This document shows, piece after piece, positions 27,982 to 35,500 of a DNA stretch of 35,500 nt. How positions within the stretch are numbered: the stretch's first letter is position 1; each line of letters opens with the position of its first letter. The position numbers were made by a program, and so were the translations under genes. The notes below the pieces were generated by a model. That model was not told the DNA's origin and made no database searches. It was given only the letters and a program-made list of their open reading frames with translations. Source of the DNA: Candidatus Symbiothrix sp. GTDB taxonomy: Bacteria; Bacteroidota; Bacteroidia; Bacteroidales; Azobacteroidaceae. Where the stretch lies: positions 1-35,500 of the forward strand of contig JAITNQ010000074.1 in NCBI GenBank assembly GCA_031290435.1. The letters run 5' to 3'.

Positions 27982-29115
27982 ATGGCAGAGTCCAATTTTG
28001 TAGATTATATAAAAATTTATGCCCGCTCAGGGAAAGGCGGGAGAGGTTCAACCCATTTCCGTCGTGAAAAATACATCCCTTGGGGAGGCCCCGACGGAGG
28101 TGACGGAGGAGACGGAGGCAGTGTAATCTTGCGCGGAAATCGCAATCATTGGACTTTACTTCACTTGAAATATGAGCGTCATATTCTGGCCGGACACGGT
28201 CAGGGTGGTTCCGGACGCCTGAGCAAAGGCAAAGACGGAGATAATAAACTTATTGATGTGCCGGTCGGAACAGTCGTATTCGACGGCGAAACCGGCGCAT
28301 TTATCACCGATATTCAGTACGATGGACAAGAAATCGTGCTCCTCAAAGGCGGTCGCGGAGGAAAAGGAAATAACTTTTTTAAAACGCCAACCAACCAAGC
28401 GCCCAAATATTCCCAGCCGGGCGAACCTTATCAGGAAAGGAAAATTATCCTGCAACTGAAACTGTTGGCCGATGTGGGTCTGGTAGGATTTCCCAATGCA
28501 GGGAAATCGACCTTGCTTTCTGTCGTTTCGGCGGCGAAACCCAAAATAGCCAATTACCCTTTCACTACTTTAGAACCCAGTCTCGGCATTGTAGCTGTCA
28601 GAGATTCCTATTCTTTCGTGATGGCCGATATACCCGGAATCATCGAAGGCGCCAGCGAAGGCAAAGGCTTGGGTTTGCGGTTTCTGCGCCATATCGAGCG
28701 AAATTCCCTGCTGCTCTTTTTGGTCCCAGCCGATAGCAATGACGTCCGGAAAGAATATGAAATCCTGTTGAACGAATTGAACCTTTACAATCCGGAACTA
28801 TTGGATAAACAAAGGATACTGGCTATTTCCAAATCCGATATGCTCGACGAAGAGTTGGAACAGGAATTGGCCGAAGATTTACCCGGAGACATTCCCTGTA
28901 TTTTTATTTCTTCCCTGACACACAAAGGGATAATTCCGTTGAAGGACTTGTTGTGGAAAAAGCTGAACGAGCAGGAATTTCACGATGTGGAAAGTATTGT
29001 CCAAAAACCGATGGATATTTGTTTGTCTGATTTGGATGATGATTTCGACTACGAATACAAGGGTGAAGATGCAGATGATGAAGATTTGGACGATTCCCCA
29101 TCCGACTCTCATTAA
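27982..29115 (+). CDS. obgE: GTPase Obg (CgtA)
   Basis: Obg is a conserved GTPase linked to 50S maturation and stress response. The 377-aa protein has the glycine-rich Obg fold (about 1-155; [36 protein letters not shown]), then the G domain with P-loop GFPNAGKST (169-177), switch FTTLEPSLG and DIPGIIEGA. The G4 motif is SKSD (283-286) instead of NKxD. The tail is strongly acidic (residues 350-377, many Asp and Glu). It lies 12 bases after adk. Confidence 0.96.
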   Translation: MAESNFVDYIKIYARSGKGGRGSTHFRREKYIPWGGPDGGDGGDGGSVILRGNRNHWTLLHLKYERHILAGHGQGGSGRLSKGKDGDNKLIDVPVGTVVFDGETGAFITDIQYDGQEIVLLKGGRGGKGNNFFKTPTNQAPKYSQPGEPYQERKIILQLKLLADVGLVGFPNAGKSTLLSVVSAAKPKIANYPFTTLEPSLGIVAVRDSYSFVMADIPGIIEGASEGKGLGLRFLRHIERNSLLLFLVPADSNDVRKEYEILLNELNLYNPELLDKQRILAISKSDMLDEELEQELAEDLPGDIPCIFISSLTHKGIIPLKDLLWKKLNEQEFHDVESIVQKPMDICLSDLDDDFDYEYKGEDADDEDLDDSPSDSH

Positions 29116-29129
29116 CACTTTGTCATATC

Positions 29130-29180
29130 AGCACATCAGCATATTAGCACATTCACACATTCCACATTTACACATTTATT
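29130..29180. repeat. CACATT-rich low-complexity spacer
   Basis: Between obg and the GH2 gene, the unit CACAT(T) recurs at least five times in about 50 bases, interspersed with CAGCATATTAG. It looks like a slipped or dispersed intergenic repeat. It has no ORF, and the irregular spacing excludes a CRISPR array. Confidence 0.5.
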
Positions 29181-29185
29181 TTCCA

Positions 29186-31648
29186 ATGAAACAATATTCA
29201 TTTTTCATCCTTGCGCTGTTTTTGCCGACGCTGTGTTTTTCCCAAATCAATTACCCTGAAAAAACGCGCTTGAATGAGGATTGGGAATTCCTCCGTTCCG
29301 ATTTAGGGAGTATCTGGGAGGCTGTTCGTCCTGCCTCCAAAGGCAATCCCGAAACTTATCCCATCTGGGAAAAGATTGACTTGCCACATTGCTTCAACGC
29401 CGATGATGCCGTCGACCCGGATGTGAACTATTACCAAGGGCCGGGTTGGTACCGGAAATTCCTCGACCTGAACAATCCGTATCCGAACGGACAAACGATT
29501 CTACATTTCGAAGGCGCCGGACAACAAACGGACGTCTATATTTACACACAACTTGTAAGCAGCCACTTGGGCGGTTACGACGAATGGCAGGCCGATATTA
29601 CCGCGGCTGTCCGCGAATTTCTGCAATCGGAAGATGCGAAACGTTTTGACGGGAAAATTCCTTTGCTTGTTCGTTGTGACAACAGCCGGAATACGGAGCA
29701 GATTCCGTCCGACCTCTCCGATTTCAATGTTTACGGAGGAATTTACCGTTACCTGAATTTGATTTACCTGCCGGAAGCGGCTTTTGCCGCTATCCGCACG
29801 GATGCCGTTACCGATGCCGCAGGAAAAAAAGGAAAAATAACCATTACACCGGCCTTCTCAATGGCTTCGGAGACAAAAGAAGCCGTATTGACTTACCGTT
29901 TGTTTTCGCCTTCCGGTAAATTGCTGACCGATAAATCGGTGCAAATTACAGATCCCGAATATGCAAACGAATCGTTTTCTTGGGAAATTGCCAAACCGGA
30001 ACTTTGGTCTCCCGATGCTCCCGGCTTGTATTCCTGCGAACTGACCTTGTCTTCCGGAGGAGAAACAATGACCTGTTGCGAAGTTTTTGGTTTCCGGCAT
30101 TTCGAATTCAAGGAAAAAGGGCCTTTTTTTCTGAATGGCAAGCGGCTTTTGCTTCGCGGGACGCACCGGCACGAAGACCATGCCGGATTGGGAGCTGCCA
30201 TGACCGAAGACCTGATTGTCAAGGAATTGAAATTAATAAAAGACATGGGTGCGAATTTTATCCGTTTGGGACATTACCAACAATCCCGTATCGTGCTGGA
30301 GCAATGCGACCGGTTGGGAATTTTGGTCTGGGAAGAAATCCCTTGGTGTCGGGGCGGCCTTGGCGGCGAATTTTACCGGAGAATGGCTACGGAGATGTTG
30401 ACGCATCTGATTGAACAGCACCGCAATCATCCTTCCGTTATCCTTTGGGGATTGGGAAATGAAAACGATTGGCCCAACGATTTTTCGACATTCGATGTGC
30501 AAGAAATCAGGGCGTTTATGGCAGAATTGCACCATTTGGCGCACCGGCTCGACGATAGCCGTTTGACTACCATCCGGCGCTGCGATTTTTGCAAAGACAT
30601 TGTCGACGTCTATTCTCCTTCCATCTGGGCCGGATGGTATAGGGGGGTGTATACCGATTATAAAGAGATTTCATACAGCGAAATGCAGCGTGTTTCCCGT
30701 TTTCTCCATGCAGAATGGGGAGGGGATAGCCATGCCCGTCGCTATGCGGAAAATTCCTACGAAGGCTTGTCGCAGGTCGAAAAGAGTAAAACGGCCGACG
30801 AACGTTCAGGAGACGCCTCGTTCTACGCGGGAATCGCACGGGCTTCGAAAGACGGTGACTGGAGCGAAAACTATATCTGCGATTTGTTCGATTGGCACCT
30901 GAAAGAGCAGGAAACGATGCCTTGGCTTACCGGCGCCGCCGCATGGATTTTCAAAGACTTTTCCACGCCCGTGCGCTACGAAAACCCGGTTCCGTACATG
31001 AACCAGAAAGGCGTGGTGGAACGCGATCTGACTCCCAAAGAAGCCTATTATGTTTTCCAATCTTATTGGGCGGATAAACCCGTATTGCACATTTTCGGAC
31101 ATACCCGGCCTACCCGCTGGGGGAAAGAAGGGGAAAAGAAATTGTTGAAAGTATACGCCAACTGTGAAACGGTGGAATTGTTCCTGAACGGAGTCAGCCT
31201 CGGAACGAAAAAAAGAAATTCGCAAGATTTTCCGGCCGCAGGTTTGCATTGGGAAGTGGCCTTGAAAACCGGTAAAAATACCTTGCACGCCATTGGTAAA
31301 AAAGGAAAGGAAATCCTTTCCGACGAGATTGCGTTTGAGTATGAAACCCGCCCTTTCGGAAAACCGGCTGCCATCAAAACAACTGTTATAGACGCAACGG
31401 ACGATTATGTGTGGATAGAAGCAGAATTGAGGGATACAAACGACGTGCCATGCTTAGATGCTCGCAATTACTTTTATTTTGATTCGACAGGAGATGGGTA
31501 TCTGTCTGTAAACCAAGGAACTTCTACCGGTTCGAAAAAAGTACAGGCGCAAAACGGCAGGGCGCGGGTCAAGTTAATCAAAAACAATGGACAAAATACG
31601 GTTTCCATACGCTCCGATGGTTTGGAAACCGTATTTATCCGGTTATAG
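29186..31648 (+). CDS. Secreted glycoside hydrolase family 2 enzyme
   Basis: An exported beta-glycosidase of 820 aa. The signal peptide is FFILALFLPTLCFS, cut near FSQ. The GH2 sugar-binding domain covers about 25-195 (IDLPHCFNADD, GPGWYRKF, GGIYRYLNL), an Ig-like domain about 200-305, and the TIM barrel about 310-600. The acid/base is Glu426 in WGLGNENDW and the nucleophile is probably Glu510 in LHAEWGGDS. The C-terminal region resembles DUF4982 and an Ig-like domain. Beta-galactosidase is the best guess, but exact substrate cannot be read. The ATG at 29186 is used. The track's upstream part reads through the end of obg in another frame. Its 3' end holds a 14-bp inverted repeat. Confidence 0.9.
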   Translation: MKQYSFFILALFLPTLCFSQINYPEKTRLNEDWEFLRSDLGSIWEAVRPASKGNPETYPIWEKIDLPHCFNADDAVDPDVNYYQGPGWYRKFLDLNNPYPNGQTILHFEGAGQQTDVYIYTQLVSSHLGGYDEWQADITAAVREFLQSEDAKRFDGKIPLLVRCDNSRNTEQIPSDLSDFNVYGGIYRYLNLIYLPEAAFAAIRTDAVTDAAGKKGKITITPAFSMASETKEAVLTYRLFSPSGKLLTDKSVQITDPEYANESFSWEIAKPELWSPDAPGLYSCELTLSSGGETMTCCEVFGFRHFEFKEKGPFFLNGKRLLLRGTHRHEDHAGLGAAMTEDLIVKELKLIKDMGANFIRLGHYQQSRIVLEQCDRLGILVWEEIPWCRGGLGGEFYRRMATEMLTHLIEQHRNHPSVILWGLGNENDWPNDFSTFDVQEIRAFMAELHHLAHRLDDSRLTTIRRCDFCKDIVDVYSPSIWAGWYRGVYTDYKEISYSEMQRVSRFLHAEWGGDSHARRYAENSYEGLSQVEKSKTADERSGDASFYAGIARASKDGDWSENYICDLFDWHLKEQETMPWLTGAAAWIFKDFSTPVRYENPVPYMNQKGVVERDLTPKEAYYVFQSYWADKPVLHIFGHTRPTRWGKEGEKKLLKVYANCETVELFLNGVSLGTKKRNSQDFPAAGLHWEVALKTGKNTLHAIGKKGKEILSDEIAFEYETRPFGKPAAIKTTVIDATDDYVWIEAELRDTNDVPCLDARNYFYFDSTGDGYLSVNQGTSTGSKKVQAQNGRARVKLIKNNGQNTVSIRSDGLETVFIRL
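31594..31636. terminator. 14-bp inverted repeat in the last codons of the GH2 gene
   Basis: AAATACGGTTTCCA (31594-31607) and TGGAAACCGTATTT (31623-31636) pair perfectly around a 15-base loop. It lies at the meeting point of two convergent genes whose stops are 1 base apart. T-runs are short on both sides, so it may be a weak intrinsic terminator or an mRNA end-protecting hairpin. Confidence 0.5.
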
Positions 31649-31649
31649 C

Positions 31650-33563
31650 TTATTCTTTTTCGAAATGGTATCTCACAAATAACTCCATTGCCTGGTATTC
31701 GGCCATCCCTAATTTGTCATACCGTACTGCGGTAGCGATATTGCGCTCTTCGGCGCGTTGCCAGAACTCACGCGGGTCGGTACCGGGAAATAAAGGCCGG
31801 TCTTTTTGCGATTGGTGTTTGAATATCGCCATCCGTTTGGTACGGCTTTCTTCCGGACTCAAGGGTACGGCCATGTCCACTTCAGCGATGTCCCATTCCT
31901 GCCATGCACCACGGTACAACCACAGCCGGCAATCTTTTATCCACTCTTCTTGTTTCACTTGCTTCAGCGCTTCCAGAATAGCAATAAAGCACACGCGATG
32001 CGTGCCGTGCGGGTCGGACAAATCGCCTGCGGCAAAGATTTGATGCGGCTTCACTTTGCGGAGTAAATCTACAATAATCCTGACGTCTTCCGTTCCAATC
32101 GGTTTTTTCTTTACCGTTCCCGTTTCATAAAAAGGCAGGTTTAGAAAATGTACCCTGTCTTCCGGGATACGCAGATACCGGCAGGCCGCTTTGGCCTCTC
32201 CTTGACGGATAGCTGTTTTTGCGGCTGCAATTTGAGGAAGGTCTATCTGGCCGGGACGTTTCTGACCGAAAAATTGTAAGGTATTCCGGTAAGCGTCTTG
32301 CGCTTTCCGTGTATCCCATTCATAATGTGGTGCAATATCCCGGACAAAATCTAAGAAACGGGTCACTTCATCATCAAAAACCGCAATGTTTCCGGAAGTC
32401 TGATAAGCGAGATGCACTTCATGTCCGTGCTCGGAAAGCCGGGCCAGCGTACCTCCCATCGAAATTACGTCATCGTCCGGATGCGGACTGAAAACGATTA
32501 CGCGTTTGGGATAAGGATAGGCGCGTTCGGGACGGGTAGTGTCGTCGGCGTCGGGCTTACCTCCGGGCCAGCCGGTGATGGTATGTTGTAAATCGTTAAA
32601 GACTTTTATATTGATTTTATTTGCCGGGCCTGTTTCGGAAATCAACTCTCCCAAACCGTTGTCGTTGTAGTCCCGTTCAGTCAGTTTCAAAATAGGTTTG
32701 TCTAATTTTTCACTCAGCCAGAATACAGCTCTCCGGATAGATTTGTTCGACCAACGGACGGAACCGGTGAGCCAAGGCGTTTTTATGCGCGTCAGATTTG
32801 CGGCGGCAGCTGAGTCGAAAACAAACGAAGCGTTCGGGTGTTTTTGCAGAACCGAAGCCGGCAACATTTCCGTAACCGGGCCTTCCACCATCTTTTGTAC
32901 CGTTTTGGATTTGCCTTCTCCCCATGCCATGACGATAATCCGCCGGGCTTCCATAATGGTTTCAATACCCATGGTGACACAGAGATCCGGCACATTTTCT
33001 TCCCCGAAGAAATTGCTGGCTGCACTCATCCGGGTAGAATAATCCAGCGTAATCAGGCGGGTTCTCGAATTAAACATGGAACCCGGTTCGTTGGCGCCTA
33101 TCTGTCCGCGACTGTCCAATCCCAACAATTGCAAATCAATTCCGCCGAAATTTTTGATTGTCTTTTCGTAATCCCGGCAAAAGTCGGCTATATCCGTCTT
33201 CTTTAAATCACCGGGAATCAAATGGATATTTTCCGGAAGAATATCTATGTCAGAGAATAAATATTCGTACAAATACTTGTAATGACTTTGCAGTTCGTCT
33301 TTGGCAAGCGGATAATATTCATCAATATTGAAAACGATTACATTTTTGAAACTAAGACCTTCGTCTTTATGTAAACGCACCAATTGCTCATAAACGCCTA
33401 CTACCGTAGAACCGGCAACGAGTCCCAATACACACATTTCATTTTTTGCCGCTTTCTCCCGAATAAGGGAAGCGACTTGTTTAGCCACCAAATCGGATGC
33501 GGTTTCAGCATCCGTAAAAATCGATACGGGCACTTTTTCGTATCTTTTTTCAAAGTTGTTCAT
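31650..33563 (-). CDS. NagB-like sugar-phosphate isomerase domain fused to PIG-L/LmbE deacetylase domain
   Basis: A 637-aa fusion. Residues 1-270 follow glucosamine-6-phosphate deaminase (NagB): VAGSTVVGVYEQL, FNIDEYYPL (Asp81) and ANEPGSMFNSRTR (Glu159). Where NagB has GxDGHIAFNEP, this protein reads SRGQIGANEP, so the catalytic Asp and His are Arg152 and Gln154. Residues 350-637 form a PIG-L (LmbE) domain with the metal motif SPHPDDDVISMGG (359-371) and HGTH (519-522), typical of N-acetylglucosamine deacetylases. Fused proteins of this kind are usually annotated as nagB in Bacteroidales. Given the substitutions, deaminase activity is doubtful. It probably handles amino-sugar phosphates. Confidence 0.88.
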   Translation of the reverse strand: MNNFEKRYEKVPVSIFTDAETASDLVAKQVASLIREKAAKNEMCVLGLVAGSTVVGVYEQLVRLHKDEGLSFKNVIVFNIDEYYPLAKDELQSHYKYLYEYLFSDIDILPENIHLIPGDLKKTDIADFCRDYEKTIKNFGGIDLQLLGLDSRGQIGANEPGSMFNSRTRLITLDYSTRMSAASNFFGEENVPDLCVTMGIETIMEARRIIVMAWGEGKSKTVQKMVEGPVTEMLPASVLQKHPNASFVFDSAAAANLTRIKTPWLTGSVRWSNKSIRRAVFWLSEKLDKPILKLTERDYNDNGLGELISETGPANKINIKVFNDLQHTITGWPGGKPDADDTTRPERAYPYPKRVIVFSPHPDDDVISMGGTLARLSEHGHEVHLAYQTSGNIAVFDDEVTRFLDFVRDIAPHYEWDTRKAQDAYRNTLQFFGQKRPGQIDLPQIAAAKTAIRQGEAKAACRYLRIPEDRVHFLNLPFYETGTVKKKPIGTEDVRIIVDLLRKVKPHQIFAAGDLSDPHGTHRVCFIAILEALKQVKQEEWIKDCRLWLYRGAWQEWDIAEVDMAVPLSPEESRTKRMAIFKHQSQKDRPLFPGTDPREFWQRAEERNIATAVRYDKLGMAEYQAMELFVRYHFEKE

Positions 33564-33602
33564 TAGAATTTGTTTTTTTGTTTATGCTTGGCTTTAGCCG
33601 TA

Positions 33603-33610
33603 CAAAGGTA
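33603..33610 (-). promoter_or_regulatory. Promoter -7 box for the NagB/PIG-L gene
   Basis: CAAAGGTA on + reads TACCTTTG on the minus strand, 39 bases upstream of the ATG at 33563. This agrees with the start chosen. No clear -33 TTG is seen. Confidence 0.6.
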
Positions 33611-33646
33611 ATGATTATTTTTTTATCGGCGTAATAAACCGGCGCA

Positions 33647-35500
33647 TCAACCTATTATTTCAGGTTTTTTATCTAAATCGGCATACAAAGAATTTTGACT
33701 GATAAATTCCGGAACAATTTCTTTCATTATTTTCACAACCTCCGTTTGCCTGCAAATGGATGCCGCATCTATTATTCTTTTGATCGCTGTATTCACTGTC
33801 TCAAAATCGCGATCTTCGGATTTTCCGATCATGATTTTCTTATTATTGGTCGGTTTTGTATTTTCTTTGTCGTACAACAATTCTTCATACAGTTTTTCTC
33901 CCGGACGGAGGCCGCTGTAAACGATATCAATATCTTTATAAGGCTCCAGACCGGATAGCCGGATCATTTCTTCCGCCATATTTTTGATTTTGACGGGTTC
34001 TCCCATGTCAAACACAAAGATTTCCCCTCCTTTTCCCATACTGCCTGCTTCCAATACCAAGCTACAGGCTTCCTGAACGGTCATAAAATAGCGGATAATG
34101 TCGGGATGCGTTACCGTAATCGGGCCTCCTCGCGCTATTTGTTGTGTAAAACGGGGAATGACCGATCCGTTTGAACCCAATACATTGCCGAAACGGGTGA
34201 TAATAAACCGGGTTTCAGTCCTTTCTCTATCCTTTTCTTTCGTTTGCTGCTGTTTCGCTAAAGTCTGGACATAAATTTCGGCTATCCGTTTCGAAGCGCC
34301 CATCACATTGCTCGGATTGACCGCTTTGTCTGTCGATATCATGACAAAACATTCCGCTTTGTAGTTCAATGCCAGACTCGACATAATTTTGGAACCCAAC
34401 ACATTGGACAAAATAGCTTCGCAGGGGTGATTTTCCATCAGTGGGACATGTTTGTAAGCCGCCGCATGATAAATATAGTGAGGACGAAAAGATTTGACAA
34501 TAAATTTCATCTTGTCATAATTCCTCACATCACAGACAGATAAATGAAATTTCAAATCCGGATAAGTATCCGCCAATTCCAGACCCAACTGATGAAGCGG
34601 GCTTTCTGCCATATCGCAAAGCACCAATAAGCCTACCTTAAAATTACTCAATTGCCGCACAATTCCACTCCCTATCGAGCCGGCAGCGCCTGTTATCATG
34701 ACGGTTTTGCCTTGCAGGGTTTGCCCTATAGACTCCATATTGATCTGGAGGGGAACCCGCCCCAATAAATCTTTTATATCTACCTTGATGATTTTATTTT
34801 CCCTGTTGTCCGAATTGATCCAATTGCTTATTGACGGCGCCGCAAGTAAATCTATATTATTTTGCAAACAAATTTCGGCCAAGTTTCTTTTTTCTTCCTG
34901 CTCTATTCCCTCAAAATTAATTAACAGGGCTTTTATCTGTGAAAAAGCATCGATCCGGTTAAATACATCGCTTGCCTTGTATATCGGCAATCCGATGATT
35001 TTCTGGTCCGATACGGACGATTCCGGCGAAATAAAACCTGCAACATAATAGGGTAGTTTTTTATCGGCTATAATCATCTCTGCTATACTTATCTGAGACA
35101 AATCTATTCCGTAAATGAGGATTTGTATGCGCTTTCTCTCAATTTGCCGGTAGGTTGTTGCGGAATCAAACACCAGGCGAATCGTCATCCGGAAACAGAA
35201 AATAGCGAAAAAAGCCATTATAAAATTGAAGAAACAGATCGTGAACGAGAGTGTAAACTCTTCGTGAACAGTGTAAAGCAATGCTTCACTTCCTATCAAC
35301 AGGACATTGGCTAAGAACAGGGATAAGAAAATGCGCATCCCGTCTTTGATCGTTGTATAGCGTAAAATATTAGAATACGTTCTGAACAATAAAAAAAAGA
35401 TACCGCTGAGGGCAATACACAAGCCCAATTTGTATAAAAAGAAGTAGAGGTTTATCGGAACGGAAGCAATGGTGTAACACAGAAAAAAAGAGATAGCAAA
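33647..35500 (-). CDS. FlaA1/WbpM/CapD-type nucleotide-sugar dehydratase, partial
   Basis: A membrane-bound NAD-dependent 4,6-dehydratase/epimerase for surface polysaccharide synthesis, probably using UDP-GlcNAc. The frame stays open through the last base of the window, so the 5' end is missing. The track's start at 35428 is an internal TTG. The visible part has about four membrane segments, a CoA-binding-like region, then the extended SDR domain with MITGAAGSIGS, HAAAYKHVPLMENHP and STDKAVNPSNVMGASKR, in which Met replaces the usual catalytic Tyr, as is normal in this family. GGPITVTHPDIIRYFMTVQE and GLRPGEKLYEELL close the domain. The length suits the long WbpM-like form. Probably part of a polysaccharide locus to the right. 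Confidence 0.93.
   Translation of the reverse strand, partial: FAISFFLCYTIASVPINLYFFLYKLGLCIALSGIFFLLFRTYSNILRYTTIKDGMRIFLSLFLANVLLIGSEALLYTVHEEFTLSFTICFFNFIMAFFAIFCFRMTIRLVFDSATTYRQIERKRIQILIYGIDLSQISIAEMIIADKKLPYYVAGFISPESSVSDQKIIGLPIYKASDVFNRIDAFSQIKALLINFEGIEQEEKRNLAEICLQNNIDLLAAPSISNWINSDNRENKIIKVDIKDLLGRVPLQINMESIGQTLQGKTVMITGAAGSIGSGIVRQLSNFKVGLLVLCDMAESPLHQLGLELADTYPDLKFHLSVCDVRNYDKMKFIVKSFRPHYIYHAAAYKHVPLMENHPCEAILSNVLGSKIMSSLALNYKAECFVMISTDKAVNPSNVMGASKRIAEIYVQTLAKQQQTKEKDRERTETRFIITRFGNVLGSNGSVIPRFTQQIARGGPITVTHPDIIRYFMTVQEACSLVLEAGSMGKGGEIFVFDMGEPVKIKNMAEEMIRLSGLEPYKDIDIVYSGLRPGEKLYEELLYDKENTKPTNNKKIMIGKSEDRDFETVNTAIKRIIDAASICRQTEVVKIMKEIVPEFISQNSLYADLDKKPEIIG

Noticed and set aside
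28985-29185. N-terminal 67 residues of the track's GH2 ORF
   Set aside because: They read through the end of obg out of frame. A clear signal peptide begins at 29186.
30806-31288. 160-aa minus-strand ORF (and other ORFs inside the GH2 gene)
   Set aside because: Shadows of a GH2 gene with intact domains and catalytic residues.

Overview
The window looks like a chromosomal segment of a Bacteroidota bacterium, most likely order Bacteroidales. Support comes from repeated promoter matches to the phylum's TAnnTTTG -7 element, the scarcity of Shine-Dalgarno sequences, zinc-free S14 and L36, a DUF5686 outer-membrane protein, a NagB/PIG-L fusion and the hpt-adk-obg gene order. This placement rests on gene content and was not tested by a search.

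Bases 1-15376 hold the complete S10-spc-alpha ribosomal protein cluster on the + strand in the canonical order: rpsJ, rplC, rplD, rplW, rplB, rpsS, rplV, rpsC, rplP, rpmC, rpsQ, rplN, rplX, rplE, rpsN, a 452-base break, rpsH, rplF, rplR, rpsE, rpmD, rplO, secY, map, infA, rpmJ, rpsM, rpsK, rpsD, rpoA, rplQ. rpmD (58 aa) and rpmJ (38 aa) are too short for the ORF track and were read directly from the sequence. The break between rpsN and rpsH holds a terminator, a possible 23-codon minus-strand gene with its own -7 box, a new promoter and a structured leader before rpsH. Three other spacers in the cluster carry palindromic or low-complexity repeat elements.

Bases 15451-24231 contain a minus-strand fusion of a PuuD-like peptidase C26 domain to an M19 dipeptidase, then a divergent outer-membrane DUF5686 protein. 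After these come a minus-strand SGNH-like protein and an MBOAT acyltransferase, probably an O-acylation pair, lying directly downstream of gyrB. Bases 24232-24730 have no convincing gene but contain two hairpins. A P1B-2 type Zn/Cd/Pb exporting ATPase follows on the minus strand. Divergent from it is the + strand run hpt-adk-obg, then a secreted GH2 glycosidase.

The right end has a minus-strand NagB-like/PIG-L fusion whose NagB domain lacks two expected catalytic residues, and a FlaA1/WbpM/CapD-type nucleotide-sugar dehydratase that runs off the window edge.

Most of the window is core machinery. I do not see a clear new defence, mobile or biosynthetic system. The best leads are the rpsN-rpsH break with its leader and tiny ORF, the altered NagB domain, the three strong Shine-Dalgarno sites inside the ribosomal cluster, the PuuD-M19 fusion, and the MBOAT/SGNH pair.
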